Notes: generated by a model not told the origin, from the letters alone. A DNA stretch of 64,000 nt from Amorphoplanes friuliensis DSM 7358 (GCF_000494755.1 NC_022657.1:2704001-2768000), one strand, 5' to 3'; counted from the first letter of the stretch, positions 17,366-26,007 are shown. A program made the numbers and translations.

Positions 17366-19030
17366 TCAGAGCTCGGCGGTCAGCTGCACCCGCGCCGGTA
17401 GCGACACGATGAAGCGGGTGCCGCCGTCGGTGCCGGGCTCGGCGCTGATCGTGCCGTCGTGCGCCTCGACGATGGCCTTGGTCACCGCCAGCCCCAGGCC
17501 GGTGCCTTTGATGCCGAGTCCGGTGGCGGTGCTGGCCCGGAAGAACCGATCGAACAGATGTGGATACTGCTCAGCGGGGATACCGATGCCGGTGTCGGCG
17601 ATTGTCAGGACGAACCGATCGTCGTGGTGGCGGGCGGTGACGGTGACGGTCCCCCCGGGCAGGGAGTATTTGACGGCGTTGGACAGCAGGTTGTCCAGAA
17701 CCTGTTGCAGGCGGCGGGGCTCACCGGGGATGACCGGTAGCGGTTCGACCTCGGATATCAGTGTCACCTGGCGGGCGGAGGCGGTGATCCGATGCGTACG
17801 CACGGCGTCCTGGATCAACGGGCCGGGATCAAGGGGCACAAGGTGGAACTGCTTGCCGGCATCGAGCTGGGCGAGGTCGAGCAGGTCGTCGACCAGATGG
17901 GTGAGCCGGGCGCTGGTGTGGTCGATGACGGTGAGGTCCTGACGCAGAACCTCCGGGAGGTCGGGGTCGGCCGCCATCAGTTCGGTGTACCCCCGGATGA
18001 CCCCGATCGGGTTGCGCAGTTCGTGGCTGACCACGGCGACGAGGTCGTCCTTCATCTTGTCCAGCTCACGCAGCTGACGTACCTGGAGTTGTTCCTGTTC
18101 GAGGAGTTGCTCGCGCTGGTCGGCGAGCCGGCGGCGCTCGGTGATGTCGTGCAGGAAGGCGTGGAAGACCGGCCGGTCCCGTTCCATGGCCATCTGCATC
18201 GTCATCTCGACGGGGAACTCGCGGTTGTCGCGGTCGGTGGCGATCAGTTCCACGCGCTGGCCGGACAGTCTTGATCGCCCACCCTGACGCACCCGCTCGA
18301 GGCCGGCGCGGTGCGCGTCGTGAAATCGTTCCGGAATCATCAGCTCGGTCGCGGGGCGGCCCATCGCTTCGGCGGCCGACCAGCCGAACAATCGATGGGC
18401 CGCGTCGTTCCACGCGGTCACCAGCCCGGCGTGATCCATGGACACGAAGGCGTCCTGGGTGGTGTCCAGGACCGTCTGCATCCGGGCCGACGACAACATC
18501 AGCTCTCCGTGCGCCGTGTACAGGGCGATCTCGGACTCGGCGTTGGCCGCGAGGTCTTGCAGGATCTCCACCTCGTCCTCGGTCCACTGCCGGGGCCGGC
18601 CGTCGATGGCGCAGAACGAGCCCAGCACCTGCCCGTCCGGGGAGTGCAGCGGGAAGCCGGCATAGGCGATGACGTTGAGATCGCGAATGGCCAGGTTTCC
18701 GCAGAGCCGGCCGTCGGCCCGGGCGTCGGTGATCACCAGTGGCGCCTGGTCGGTGACGACGTACTGGCAGAACGAGTGCGACAGCGGGGTCTGCCCCCGT
18801 GAGGCCCAGGGCTCTTCGAGTCCGACCGCGCTCACGAACACCTGCCGGTCGACGTCGACCAGCGACACCAGGGCCACCGGCATCTTGACCAGCCGGGTGG
18901 CCAGCCGGGTGAGCCGGTCCAGCGACGTCGCGGAGTCGGCGTCGAGCAGTCCGGTGGCCCGCAGCGCCTGCAACCGGACAGGGTCATCGACCCGGCCCTG
19001 GACCCGCAGCTGAATAACATTGTCAGCCAT
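17366..19030 (-). CDS. Hybrid-sensing histidine kinase, GAF-PAS-HisKA-HATPase
   Basis: A 554-residue cytoplasmic kinase. A GAF domain (about residues 30-170, with the FCQYVVTDQAPLVITDARAD segment) precedes a PAS domain (about 185-300, MQTVLDTTQDAFVSMDHAGL). A short coiled coil leads to HisKA (VVSHELRNPIGVIRGYTELM, phosphoacceptor His) and HATPase_c (N box LDNLLSNAVKYS, G1 IADTGIGIP, G2 GTGLGLAVTK). No transmembrane helix, so it senses an intracellular signal. AGGAG ribosome-binding site. No response regulator is adjacent: an orphan kinase. Confidence 0.9.
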   Translation of the reverse strand: MADNVIQLRVQGRVDDPVRLQALRATGLLDADSATSLDRLTRLATRLVKMPVALVSLVDVDRQVFVSAVGLEEPWASRGQTPLSHSFCQYVVTDQAPLVITDARADGRLCGNLAIRDLNVIAYAGFPLHSPDGQVLGSFCAIDGRPRQWTEDEVEILQDLAANAESEIALYTAHGELMLSSARMQTVLDTTQDAFVSMDHAGLVTAWNDAAHRLFGWSAAEAMGRPATELMIPERFHDAHRAGLERVRQGGRSRLSGQRVELIATDRDNREFPVEMTMQMAMERDRPVFHAFLHDITERRRLADQREQLLEQEQLQVRQLRELDKMKDDLVAVVSHELRNPIGVIRGYTELMAADPDLPEVLRQDLTVIDHTSARLTHLVDDLLDLAQLDAGKQFHLVPLDPGPLIQDAVRTHRITASARQVTLISEVEPLPVIPGEPRRLQQVLDNLLSNAVKYSLPGGTVTVTARHHDDRFVLTIADTGIGIPAEQYPHLFDRFFRASTATGLGIKGTGLGLAVTKAIVEAHDGTISAEPGTDGGTRFIVSLPARVQLTAEL

Positions 19031-19087
19031 CGCGAACTCCTGATCGGCCGGCGATCGCCGAAGCTGAGGGAAACCCCGCTGACGCTT

Positions 19088-19894
19088 TCAGATGTCGAGA
19101 GGTACGTGGACGGCTGCCACTTCCCGGACCGCCGCGGCCACGGCCGCGTGGTCCTTGTGCAGGATCTTGCTGTGGTTGCTGGGGACCTTGGCGCTGATCC
19201 GGATGTGCGGGTTGCGGGCCACCACCTTGGTCAGACTCGCGCGGATCACCTCCTGTTCGTCGCCCTTGCTGCCGAGCGAGGTGCCGGAGGCCAGGACGTA
19301 GCGGGTGGGGACGGTGATGCCGTCCAGGACCGGGCCGAGCTGGCGTTCCCGGGAGATCTTTCCGAGTTCGATGTTGCTGGTGGCCTGCTGTTCGGCGGTC
19401 AGGCGGGGGACCAGGCCGGTCGGGCGCAGCAGCGGCATGAACCAGGCCATCCGCTTGAACATCGTGCGGATCCGTTCCTCCATGGCGTCGTCGAGCCAGT
19501 CGTGCGGCATCGCGCCGTCGACCAGGACCGCGCCGATCGCACGGTCCGGGTTGCGCCCGGCCCAGTGCGCCCCGAGGAACGCGCCGTAGGACCATCCGAC
19601 TACCAGCGCCCGGTCCACCCCGCGGGCGGCGAGGACGGCGTCGATGTCGCGGATACCGGCCTCGAACGAGTAGTCGGCCGACGTTTGCGACTTCCGGCCG
19701 CGAGCGCGTTCGTCGTAGGTGATGTGCCGCCAGCCGGCGCCGAGGTCGGCGATGACTCGCTTCCAGTAGCCCTGGGTCGCGAACTGCCCGTTCAGGTAGA
19801 CGACCGGGATGCCGGTGCCGCCGGTGTCGGTGCAGGCGAGGGCGGTGTCGTCGATCGGGATCATGCCGGTCCACGGGGTGACGGTGCTGGTCAT
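19088..19894 (-). CDS. Alpha/beta hydrolase
   Basis: The 268-residue hydrolase has the nucleophile elbow GWSYGA, an oxyanion-region VVYLNGQFATQG strand, an ITYDERARGRK loop typical of the family and a C-terminal SNHSKILHKD segment that supplies the catalytic His. No signal peptide. AGGAG lies seven bases before the ATG. It follows the DUF4097 gene by 34 bp in the same direction, so the two form an operon facing the IS30-HTH/MarR regulator at 20822. Substrate unknown. Confidence 0.85.
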   Translation of the reverse strand: MTSTVTPWTGMIPIDDTALACTDTGGTGIPVVYLNGQFATQGYWKRVIADLGAGWRHITYDERARGRKSQTSADYSFEAGIRDIDAVLAARGVDRALVVGWSYGAFLGAHWAGRNPDRAIGAVLVDGAMPHDWLDDAMEERIRTMFKRMAWFMPLLRPTGLVPRLTAEQQATSNIELGKISRERQLGPVLDGITVPTRYVLASGTSLGSKGDEQEVIRASLTKVVARNPHIRISAKVPSNHSKILHKDHAAVAAAVREVAAVHVPLDI

Positions 19895-19928
19895 GTCGTG
19901 CTCCTGTTCGAGAAGAGTGAGGGGGGAG

Positions 19929-20594
19929 TCAGAGGCTGCGGGCGGTGATGTCGCCCTGGGCGGTGGTGGCGCGGATGTCGAGACCGGCGGTGCCGTCGTT
20001 CTTCAGGGCGTTGCTGACCCGGCCGAGAGCGGTGCCGGCGTCCAGGGTGGCCGAGACGCCAGTGGCGGCGGCCACGGTGATGTCGCCCTGCTGGGTGGTG
20101 AGCAGGAGGGTGCCCTGGACAGCTTCGGCGATCCGGATGTCACCCCGGCCGGTGCTGATCTCGGCGGGACCGGTGAGGCGCCCCACTTCGACGTCGCCGT
20201 CGATCGCGGTCAGCCGTACGTTCGCCGCCTCGTCGATCTTGATCCGCCGGTAGGCACCCTCAAAGCTGACGTCACCGAGCCGGCCGACGCCCCGCAACTC
20301 GGTGCTCGCGGACCTGCCCTCGACCCTCGACCCGGCCGGCAGTTGGACCGTGACCTCGACCGATCCGGTCGGGCCGACGAGCCTGTTCGACGGCTGCGAG
20401 GACTCGATCCGCAGGGCGCCGTCGGCGTACGTGACGGTGGTCTGCTCGGCGGCCCGGACGTCGCGGCTCCTGCCGGGGTCGGCGGGGCGCACCTCGACGA
20501 CGGTGTCGGCGCGCTCGGCGGCGATGAACTGGATGCGCCCGGCCGGGATGTCGAGAACGGCGGCGATCGGGGCGGGGGTGGCGAAGGTCTGCAT
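19929..20594 (-). CDS. DUF4097 beta-repeat protein
   Basis: The 221-residue protein is built of short beta repeats, each about 20 residues (GDVSFEGAYRRIKIDEA, GDVEVGRLTGPAEISTGRGD, GDITVAAATGVSATLDAGTA), the right-handed beta-helix pattern of DUF4097/adhesin-like proteins. No signal peptide or membrane segment, so probably cytoplasmic. Ribosome-binding site GGAG before the ATG. First gene of a two-gene operon with the hydrolase, divergent from a regulator. In actinomycetes this triad recurs, to my knowledge; its job is not known. Confidence 0.85.
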   Translation of the reverse strand: MQTFATPAPIAAVLDIPAGRIQFIAAERADTVVEVRPADPGRSRDVRAAEQTTVTYADGALRIESSQPSNRLVGPTGSVEVTVQLPAGSRVEGRSASTELRGVGRLGDVSFEGAYRRIKIDEAANVRLTAIDGDVEVGRLTGPAEISTGRGDIRIAEAVQGTLLLTTQQGDITVAAATGVSATLDAGTALGRVSNALKNDGTAGLDIRATTAQGDITARSL

Positions 20595-20671
20595 GAGGTT
20601 CTCCAGTGTTTGCAGCTCGTTTCTGATGTGGGAAACGCTACGTTGCTTTCACCGATCAGACAACAAAGAAA

Positions 20672-20764
20672 TTGCAACAGCATCGTGAAGTACCAGCTCA
20701 AGACGTATAAAGCGTTGCAACTGCCGGTGCGGTAACGCAATATTCGACTGTGCTTGCTTTGCAA
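20672..20764. promoter_or_regulatory. Three evenly spaced TTGCAA boxes
   Basis: TTGCAA occurs at 20672-20677, 20715-20720 and 20759-20764, with start-to-start spacing of 43 and 44 bp, about four helical turns. The first two share the longer core TTGCAACnGC. The stretch is much more AT-rich than its surroundings and separates the DUF4097/hydrolase operon from the divergent regulator, the natural place for that regulator's operators. Confidence 0.5.
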
Positions 20765-20821
20765 TGACCAGAAGCGAACGCTACGGTGGCCCGGTTGCGA
20801 CCCACCATCGAGGAGACCGTG

Positions 20822-21556
20822 ATGCCGGGAGGCAGACTCACCCAGCAGGAGCGTCAGCAGATTGCCCTCGGCCTGGCCGACGATCTGTCGTACGCCGAGA
20901 TCGCCCGGCGTCTCGACCGCCCGACCTCCACGGTCACCCGTGAGGTGATGCGCAACGGCGGCCCCATCGGCTACCGCGCCGACCTGGCGCACCGGGCCAC
21001 CGAGCGCCGCGCGCACCGCAGTCGTGCGGCCGCCGCCCGGGGTCCCGCATCGGGCGACGGCCTGGAGGGGCGCGACACCGACGCCGTCACCGAGTACGCG
21101 GAGACGCTCACGACCGTGCTCATGGCCTCAGGTCTGTCCCGCATGGGCGCCCGCGTGCTGACCTTTCTCTTCATCACCGACAGCGGCAGCCTGACGGCGT
21201 CCGAGCTGGCCCTGAAGATGCGGGTCAGCCCGGCGTCGGTCTCCAAGGCGGTTGCCTTCCTGGAGACGCAGAGCCTGGTCCGCCGCGAGCGTGACGAGCG
21301 CCGCCGCGACCGTTACATCGTCGACGACGAACTCTTCTACCAGGCGACCATCGCCAGCGCGCGGGCCAACGACCAACTGGTCGCCGTCGCCCGCCAAGGT
21401 GTCGCCGTTCTCGGTCCGGACACCGGTGCGGCGGCCCGCCTGGAAAACGTGGCCCGCTTCCTGGACTTCATCAGCGAGAGCGTCACCCGGGCCGCAGACC
21501 AGGCGCGGGCCGTGCTCCACTCCACGCCGGAGCCGTCAGCCGCAGATCAGGATTGA
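20822..21556 (+). CDS. Regulator: IS30-type HTH fused to MarR/GbsR-like winged helix
   Basis: The 244-residue protein has two DNA-binding modules. An N-terminal HTH_38-type helix-turn-helix like that of IS30 transposases reads LTQQERQQIALGLADDLSYA, EIARRLDRPTSTVTREVMRN. A MarR/GbsR-like winged helix follows (LTASELALKMRVSPASVSKA, then a wing rich in Arg). No transposase catalytic domain is present. ATG 20822 has GAGGAG seven bases upstream; the upstream GTG-type frame from 20786 lacks one. It is divergent from the DUF4097/hydrolase operon and probably controls it through the intervening repeats. Confidence 0.8.
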   Translation: MPGGRLTQQERQQIALGLADDLSYAEIARRLDRPTSTVTREVMRNGGPIGYRADLAHRATERRAHRSRAAAARGPASGDGLEGRDTDAVTEYAETLTTVLMASGLSRMGARVLTFLFITDSGSLTASELALKMRVSPASVSKAVAFLETQSLVRRERDERRRDRYIVDDELFYQATIASARANDQLVAVARQGVAVLGPDTGAAARLENVARFLDFISESVTRAADQARAVLHSTPEPSAADQD

Positions 21557-21583
21557 GTGGTGCCGTCTTCCTAGAGTGTGTCC

Positions 21584-21877
21584 ATGGCCAGACCTGAGAC
21601 GGCTGCAATGATCGCTGCTTCCCGGTTCGTGACTGCTCATGCCTTGTTCGAGGGCCGGGCTGATCTCGAGGGCTACCCGTTCCAACTCCTCGGCGTGGTG
21701 TCACAGCGCGGAACCGGCACGGAAAACCTGAGTGCGGCGCTTGCGGGCGCCGAGATGTTGATCCCGTACGGGTGGGAGCTGGTCAACGTATCGGAGTTCA
21801 CCGGAAGCAATCATGCCTGCGCCGTCATGCGTCGCAAGGCGGCTCGATTCCCAGTCGCTGGAGAGCCGACGCCTTGA
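21584..21877 (+). CDS. Small protein of unknown function
   Basis: A 97-residue soluble protein with the segments MIAASRFVTAHALFEGRADL and MLIPYGWELVNVSEF. The latter resembles the GWELV turn of DUF4177-like small proteins, but I do not recognise the family with certainty. GTG 21578 is two codons upstream. Its last 53 bp overlap the opposite-strand interrupted gene at 21825-22070, so one of the two C-termini may not be real. It lies 27 bp after the regulator gene and may be cotranscribed with it. Confidence 0.5.
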   Translation: MARPETAAMIAASRFVTAHALFEGRADLEGYPFQLLGVVSQRGTGTENLSAALAGAEMLIPYGWELVNVSEFTGSNHACAVMRRKAARFPVAGEPTP

Positions 21878-22070
21878 CGGAGAGGACCTGGAGGCATCCG
21901 AAGGTGCCGTCCTCCCACTGGACGCGGTAGGAGTCCACCCGTCGTTCCCGGGGATCGAACGGATCCCAGTCGATACCCCACCGTCGCAGTCAGGCGTCGT
22001 ACGCCCGGTGCCGCTCGCGCGCCGACGCGTAGTGGTCGCTCGTCTGTACGACGACCCAGTCCGTTGTCAT
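21825..22070 (-). pseudogene. Small gene interrupted by an in-frame TGA, coupled to the response regulator
   Basis: The ATG at 22070 overlaps the response-regulator stop (ATGA). It opens 26 codons (MTTDWVVVQTSDHYASARER...) before a TGA at 21992-21990. In the same frame the reading continues for another 54 codons (WGIDWDPFDPRERRVDSYRV, then QWEDGTFGCLQVLSVKASAL) to a TGA at 21825. The tryptophan-rich downstream part looks like real protein, so I read this as one 81-codon gene with a nonsense change, for instance CGA or TGG to TGA. No homologue is named. A sequencing error or stop read-through is possible. Confidence 0.55.
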
Positions 22071-22753
22071 GCCCGCATCCTAGGGGGTGTCTGGCGTGGG
22101 GACCGCTCAGCGAATCCGGTCAGGTGCGCGTACGCGACCGCGTGGGTCCGGTCCCGCAGTTGCAGCTTGCGCAGGATGTTCGAGATGTGGGTCTTCACGG
22201 TCTGCTCGCCGATGTGCAGGTGGCGGGCTATCTCGGCGTTGCTGTGCGCTCGTGACAGCGACTGCAGCACCTCACGCTCGCGCCCGGTCAGCTGTTCGAG
22301 CTCCACGGGCAGCGCGACCGGGTCCAGGGCGTCGGCGAAGCGGGTGAGGTGCCGGCGCACGATCGACGGATCGATCAGGACGTCACCGCGGGCCGCGATG
22401 CGCACGGCGGCGATGAGTTCCTCCGGCGGCATGGATTTGAGCAGAAAGCCCCGTGCCCCCGCACTGACGGCCTGGTGGACGTACTCGTCGGTGTCGTGGG
22501 TGGTCAGCACCACGATCTGCGTACGGTTGCCGGGCAGCGCCAGGATCGCCCGGGCCGCACCGAGGCCGTCCCGGCGCGGCATCCGGATGTCGAGGACGGC
22601 CACGTCCGGTCGCAGCCGCTGGACGTCGGCGACGGCCTGTTCGCCGTCGCCTGCTTCCGCCACGCAGACAAGGTCGTCCTGGGTCTCGAGGATCGCGCGG
22701 AGTCCCGAGCGGAAACCTTCGTGGTCGTCGGCGATCAGCACCGAGATCGTCAT
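22067..22753 (-). CDS. NarL/LuxR-family response regulator
   Basis: The 228-residue protein has a receiver domain (DDHEGFRSGLRAIL, phosphoacceptor Asp in DVAVLDIRMPRRDG, conserved TTHD and LLKSMP) and a LuxR-type helix-turn-helix (LTGREREVLQSLSRAHSNAE, IARHLHIGEQTVKTHISNIL). The start overlaps the sensor kinase stop by 4 bp, so the two are translated together. Its likely targets include its own operon and the divergent hydrolase, since a perfect inverted repeat sits in the promoter region at 23943. Confidence 0.93.
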   Translation of the reverse strand: MTISVLIADDHEGFRSGLRAILETQDDLVCVAEAGDGEQAVADVQRLRPDVAVLDIRMPRRDGLGAARAILALPGNRTQIVVLTTHDTDEYVHQAVSAGARGFLLKSMPPEELIAAVRIAARGDVLIDPSIVRRHLTRFADALDPVALPVELEQLTGREREVLQSLSRAHSNAEIARHLHIGEQTVKTHISNILRKLQLRDRTHAVAYAHLTGFAERSPRQTPPRMRA

Positions 22754-23910
22754 GCCGGCTCCCTCGTGTCGAAGGAGACTGCGGTGCTCCAGATGCGCGT
22801 GCCCGCACCGGGTCCAGCTTGCAACCGGCCGCCGAGCGCGTGGACCCGGTTGCGGATCCCGGCCAGCCCGCGGCCACTGCCACTCACCGGTCGCGTCGGC
22901 TGGTACGGGTTCAACGTCTCGACCTCGACGGCGGTGACCCCGTACCGGACGGTGACCGTGATGACGCCGCCGTCGCCGTGGCGCAGCGCGTTGGTCAGCA
23001 TCTCCTGAACGACACGGTAGAGCGCGATGTCCACCGCCGGTGGCGGCACGAACGGTTCACCGATGACCTCCAGCCGCACCGGGATGGAGGCCGCCCGGAA
23101 GCCGTGCAGCAGGTTGTCGATGTCGGCCAGGCCCAGTTGCTCGGCGGAGCGCTCACCGTGCAACAGGTCCAGCATGTTGCGCAGATCGCCGAGCGCCGAC
23201 CGGCTGGCGTCCTCCACCGACCGCAGCGAGGAGAGGGCGGACGGGTCGGCGTCCGTCCTCGCCAGGCGCAACCGGGCGGCTCCGGCGTGCGCGCTGATCG
23301 CACTGACATGGTGCGTGACCACGTCGTGCAGGTCCCGCGCGATTCCGGCCCGGTCGGCGGCGATGGCCCGGCTCACCGCCTCGCGGGCGTCGCGCTCCTC
23401 CTGTTCGGTCTCGCGCTGCATTTCGTCGAGGAACTGCCGCCGCGACGTCGTGTAGCGGCCCACCATCCAGGAGATCAGACCCGTCTTCAGGGCGGCGATG
23501 ACCACGGTTTCGTCGAACGGGTATCCGCGGGCCATGAACGCCGGCACCAGACCGACGACCACCACCGCGAGCGACGCGACAGCGGGTACGCCCCGCAACC
23601 ACGCCCCGGCGCGGTAGGTCGCCACGAGGACACCGGCCTCGTTGAGCCGCACACTCGGTGGCCCGCCCAGCAGCAGGCCGCAACCGGCGTTGACCGCCAC
23701 CGCAGCCGCGGCGACCCACCCCGACCACCGGGTCCGCGTCGCCAGCAGCGCATCGGCCGCCACGACGGCGAGCAGCACGAAGACCCAGGAGAAGGTGCCG
23801 GCCGGGTCGCCCTGCGCGAGGTAGGCCAGTACGTCGACGAGCACACACGCTCCGGCCACCAGCAGCGACTGGCCGGCCAGGAAGCGGCGTGCTCGGTCGG
23901 AACGGCTCAC
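22750..23910 (-). CDS. NarL-type sensor histidine kinase (HisKA_3)
   Basis: The 386-residue membrane kinase has four to five N-terminal transmembrane helices (about residues 8-145). A dimerisation/phosphoacceptor domain with ADRAGIARDLHDVVTHHVSA (His in the DLHD motif) precedes a HATPase_c domain (VVQEMLTNALRHGDGG, GSGRGLAGIRNRVHALGG). There is almost no extracytoplasmic loop, which suggests intramembrane sensing as in LiaS/DesK-type kinases. Paired with the regulator by a 4-bp overlap and divergent from the TAP-like hydrolase gene. Confidence 0.93.
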   Translation of the reverse strand: MSRSDRARRFLAGQSLLVAGACVLVDVLAYLAQGDPAGTFSWVFVLLAVVAADALLATRTRWSGWVAAAAVAVNAGCGLLLGGPPSVRLNEAGVLVATYRAGAWLRGVPAVASLAVVVVGLVPAFMARGYPFDETVVIAALKTGLISWMVGRYTTSRRQFLDEMQRETEQEERDAREAVSRAIAADRAGIARDLHDVVTHHVSAISAHAGAARLRLARTDADPSALSSLRSVEDASRSALGDLRNMLDLLHGERSAEQLGLADIDNLLHGFRAASIPVRLEVIGEPFVPPPAVDIALYRVVQEMLTNALRHGDGGVITVTVRYGVTAVEVETLNPYQPTRPVSGSGRGLAGIRNRVHALGGRLQAGPGAGTRIWSTAVSFDTREPA

Positions 23911-23942
23911 CCGGCGATCATGACGGATGGAGGTCCGCCACG

Positions 23943-23962
23943 CCTCCCTCGCGTGAGGGAGG
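23943..23962. promoter_or_regulatory. Perfect inverted repeat between two-component operon and hydrolase
   Basis: CCTCCCTC and GAGGGAGG face each other across GCGT, a perfect 8-bp arm repeat. It lies 33 bp before the sensor kinase start on one side and 34 bp before the hydrolase ATG on the other. Binding by the adjacent NarL-type regulator is the simplest reading. No separate promoter boxes were assigned. Confidence 0.55.
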
Positions 23963-23996
23963 TTACCGACGCCGGCAGCCCTTAGCTTCTGCTGTC

Positions 23997-25994
23997 ATGG
24001 AAGACATCGGCCCTCGTCGCCGCGCCCTGCTCCGTACCGCCGCGCTGGTCGCCACCGCGGGGATCATCATCGCGCTGGCCTTCCTGACCGTGCGCCCCGG
24101 CAGCACCCTGGCCGTGCCGGACGGCGCGCGGGCCGGTGAGCTGTCGATGAGCCCGTGCGACTACCGGACCGAGGCGGGCACCCGGGCGGCCGAATGCGGC
24201 ACTCTGGTCGTACCGGAGAACCGCAACGACCCGGCAGCGGACCTGATCGCGCTGCCGGTGATCCGGATCCCCGCCGAGGTGGAGCAACCCCGTGAACCCG
24301 TCTTCCGGCTGGGTGGCGGCCCCGGCTCCACCAACATGAAGTTCCCCGAAGCGAGCAGGCTCACCGCCGACCGCGACGTGGTCCTCGTCGGCTACCGCGG
24401 CGTCGACGGGTCGCGGCGCCTCGACTGTCCCGAGGTGGCCGGATTGCGGCACGCCGAGGGCGACCTCACCGGTGCCGGGTCGCAGCAGGCCGCCCGGCTG
24501 GGCTTCACCGCCTGCGCCCGGCGTCTGACCGGCGACGGTGTCGATCTGCGTGGGTACTCCGTCGCTCAGCGTGTCGACGACCTCGAGGCCGCCCGGACCG
24601 CGCTGGGCTACCAGAAGATCAACCTGATCAGCTCCAGCGCCGGGACCCGCACCGCGATGGTCTACTCCTGGCGACACCCCACCGCGCTGCTGCGTTCCGC
24701 GATGGTCGGGGTGAACCCGCCGGGCCACATGGTCTGGGACCTGGCGATCACCGACAAACAGATCTCCCGGTACGCCCGGCTGTGTGCCGCCGACACCCGG
24801 TGTTCCACCCGTACGGACGACCTGGCGGCCTCGATGCGCGAGGCCGCCACCGACATGCCCCGGCGCTGGGGGCCGTTCGCCATCCACGCGGGCAGTGTGC
24901 GGGCGGCCAGCATGTTCGGCATGCACCACAACGGCCCCGGCTCCGCGCCGCTGAACGCGCCCACCGTGATCGACGCCTACCTCAACGGACCCGGCGCTCT
25001 GTGGGCGATGTCGGTGCTCGGCGAGGTGCAGCTGCCCGATTCGATCGTCTGGGGCGAGTTCGCCTCGTTCGCCATGATCGACGCACCCGCGGCGCAGAGC
25101 TTCTACCAGGCCGGCGGTGATCCCGGCTCGGTGCTGCGCAGCGACGGCACGAACTTCCTCTGGGGCGGGCCCTCCGGCTTCTCCACCGTGTGGCCGGACA
25201 GCCCGGACAACGCGCCGTACCGGGCGCCGCAGCTCAGCACCGTGGAGACCCTCCTGGTCAGCGGCACCCTCGACTTTTCCACCCCAGCCGAGACGGCCAC
25301 CGATGACCTGCTGCCCCTGCTGCCCAAAGGCCACCAGGTCATCCTGCCGGAGCTGGGTCACAGCGCTGATTTCTGGGACAACGCCGACGCGAGCCGGCAC
25401 CTGCTGAACACCTTCTACGACAGCGGCCGGATCGACGACTCGAAGTTCGGGACCCGCCCGGTTGCCTTCGACCCCGGACCGCTGACCATGTCCACCATCG
25501 CCGCCATCCTGCTCGGCGTCGCCGTCATCGCGGCGGTGCTCGGCCTGGGCCTGCTGACCGTGCTGGTCCGCCGGGCACGTCGCGGCGGGTTCAGCCACCG
25601 GGCCGGCATGTGGTTACGGATTCTCACGCCGTTACCTCTCGGCCTCGGCGGCTGGTTCCTCGCTGTCCTGCTGATCTGGTCGCTGGACCTGAACACCTTC
25701 ATCGCGGGAACCAGCGCGGTGATTCCCGCCGTGAGCGTGGCGGTCGGCCTCGGCACCTGGGCGGCCTGGGTGCGGCACAACCGTCCGCGTCGCACCGCCC
25801 TGGCCGTCGCCCTCGGTGCGGCCGTCGCGGGCGCCCTGCTGGGTTACAGCGCCGGCGCGACTTTGACCGCACCCCTGACCGCGATCGCCGGAGCGGCCGC
25901 AGCGGCGAACCTCGGCCTGCTGATCCTCGACCATCGCCTTCACCGCCCCCGGGCGGCGGTCGCCTCGGAAAGTCCGGTTCCGGCAAGCGTCTGA
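23997..25994 (+). CDS. TAP-like alpha/beta hydrolase with C-terminal membrane domain
   Basis: The 665-residue protein has an N-terminal transmembrane helix (LVATAGIIIALAFLTV) and a tripeptidyl-aminopeptidase-like alpha/beta-hydrolase domain. The oxyanion segment is GGGPGS (107-112), followed by VLVGYRGVDGS. The nucleophile region is SSSAGTR (Ser214), where relatives have GxSYGTR; a TAP C-terminal region with GTLDFSTP and LPELGHSADF supplies the Asp/His. Unusually, about 170 further residues hold five or six hydrophobic helices. ATG 23997 is preferred to the longer frame because it puts the helix near the terminus. Peptidase or esterase activity outside the membrane is expected; substrate unknown. 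Confidence 0.8.
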   Translation: MEDIGPRRRALLRTAALVATAGIIIALAFLTVRPGSTLAVPDGARAGELSMSPCDYRTEAGTRAAECGTLVVPENRNDPAADLIALPVIRIPAEVEQPREPVFRLGGGPGSTNMKFPEASRLTADRDVVLVGYRGVDGSRRLDCPEVAGLRHAEGDLTGAGSQQAARLGFTACARRLTGDGVDLRGYSVAQRVDDLEAARTALGYQKINLISSSAGTRTAMVYSWRHPTALLRSAMVGVNPPGHMVWDLAITDKQISRYARLCAADTRCSTRTDDLAASMREAATDMPRRWGPFAIHAGSVRAASMFGMHHNGPGSAPLNAPTVIDAYLNGPGALWAMSVLGEVQLPDSIVWGEFASFAMIDAPAAQSFYQAGGDPGSVLRSDGTNFLWGGPSGFSTVWPDSPDNAPYRAPQLSTVETLLVSGTLDFSTPAETATDDLLPLLPKGHQVILPELGHSADFWDNADASRHLLNTFYDSGRIDDSKFGTRPVAFDPGPLTMSTIAAILLGVAVIAAVLGLGLLTVLVRRARRGGFSHRAGMWLRILTPLPLGLGGWFLAVLLIWSLDLNTFIAGTSAVIPAVSVAVGLGTWAAWVRHNRPRRTALAVALGAAVAGALLGYSAGATLTAPLTAIAGAAAAANLGLLILDHRLHRPRAAVASESPVPASV

Positions 25995-26007
25995 CGGGGA
26001 ACGCCGG

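Noticed and set aside
20822..21556. IS30 transposase
   Set aside because: Only the helix-turn-helix is shared; there is no DDE domain or inverted repeat, and a MarR-like domain follows.
21990..21992. Selenocysteine at the in-frame TGA
   Set aside because: No SECIS-like hairpin or selenoprotein family resemblance; a nonsense change is simpler.
23982..25598. Long minus-strand frame opposite the TAP-like hydrolase
   Set aside because: Its composition is that of an antisense GC shadow; the hydrolase motifs on the plus strand are unambiguous.
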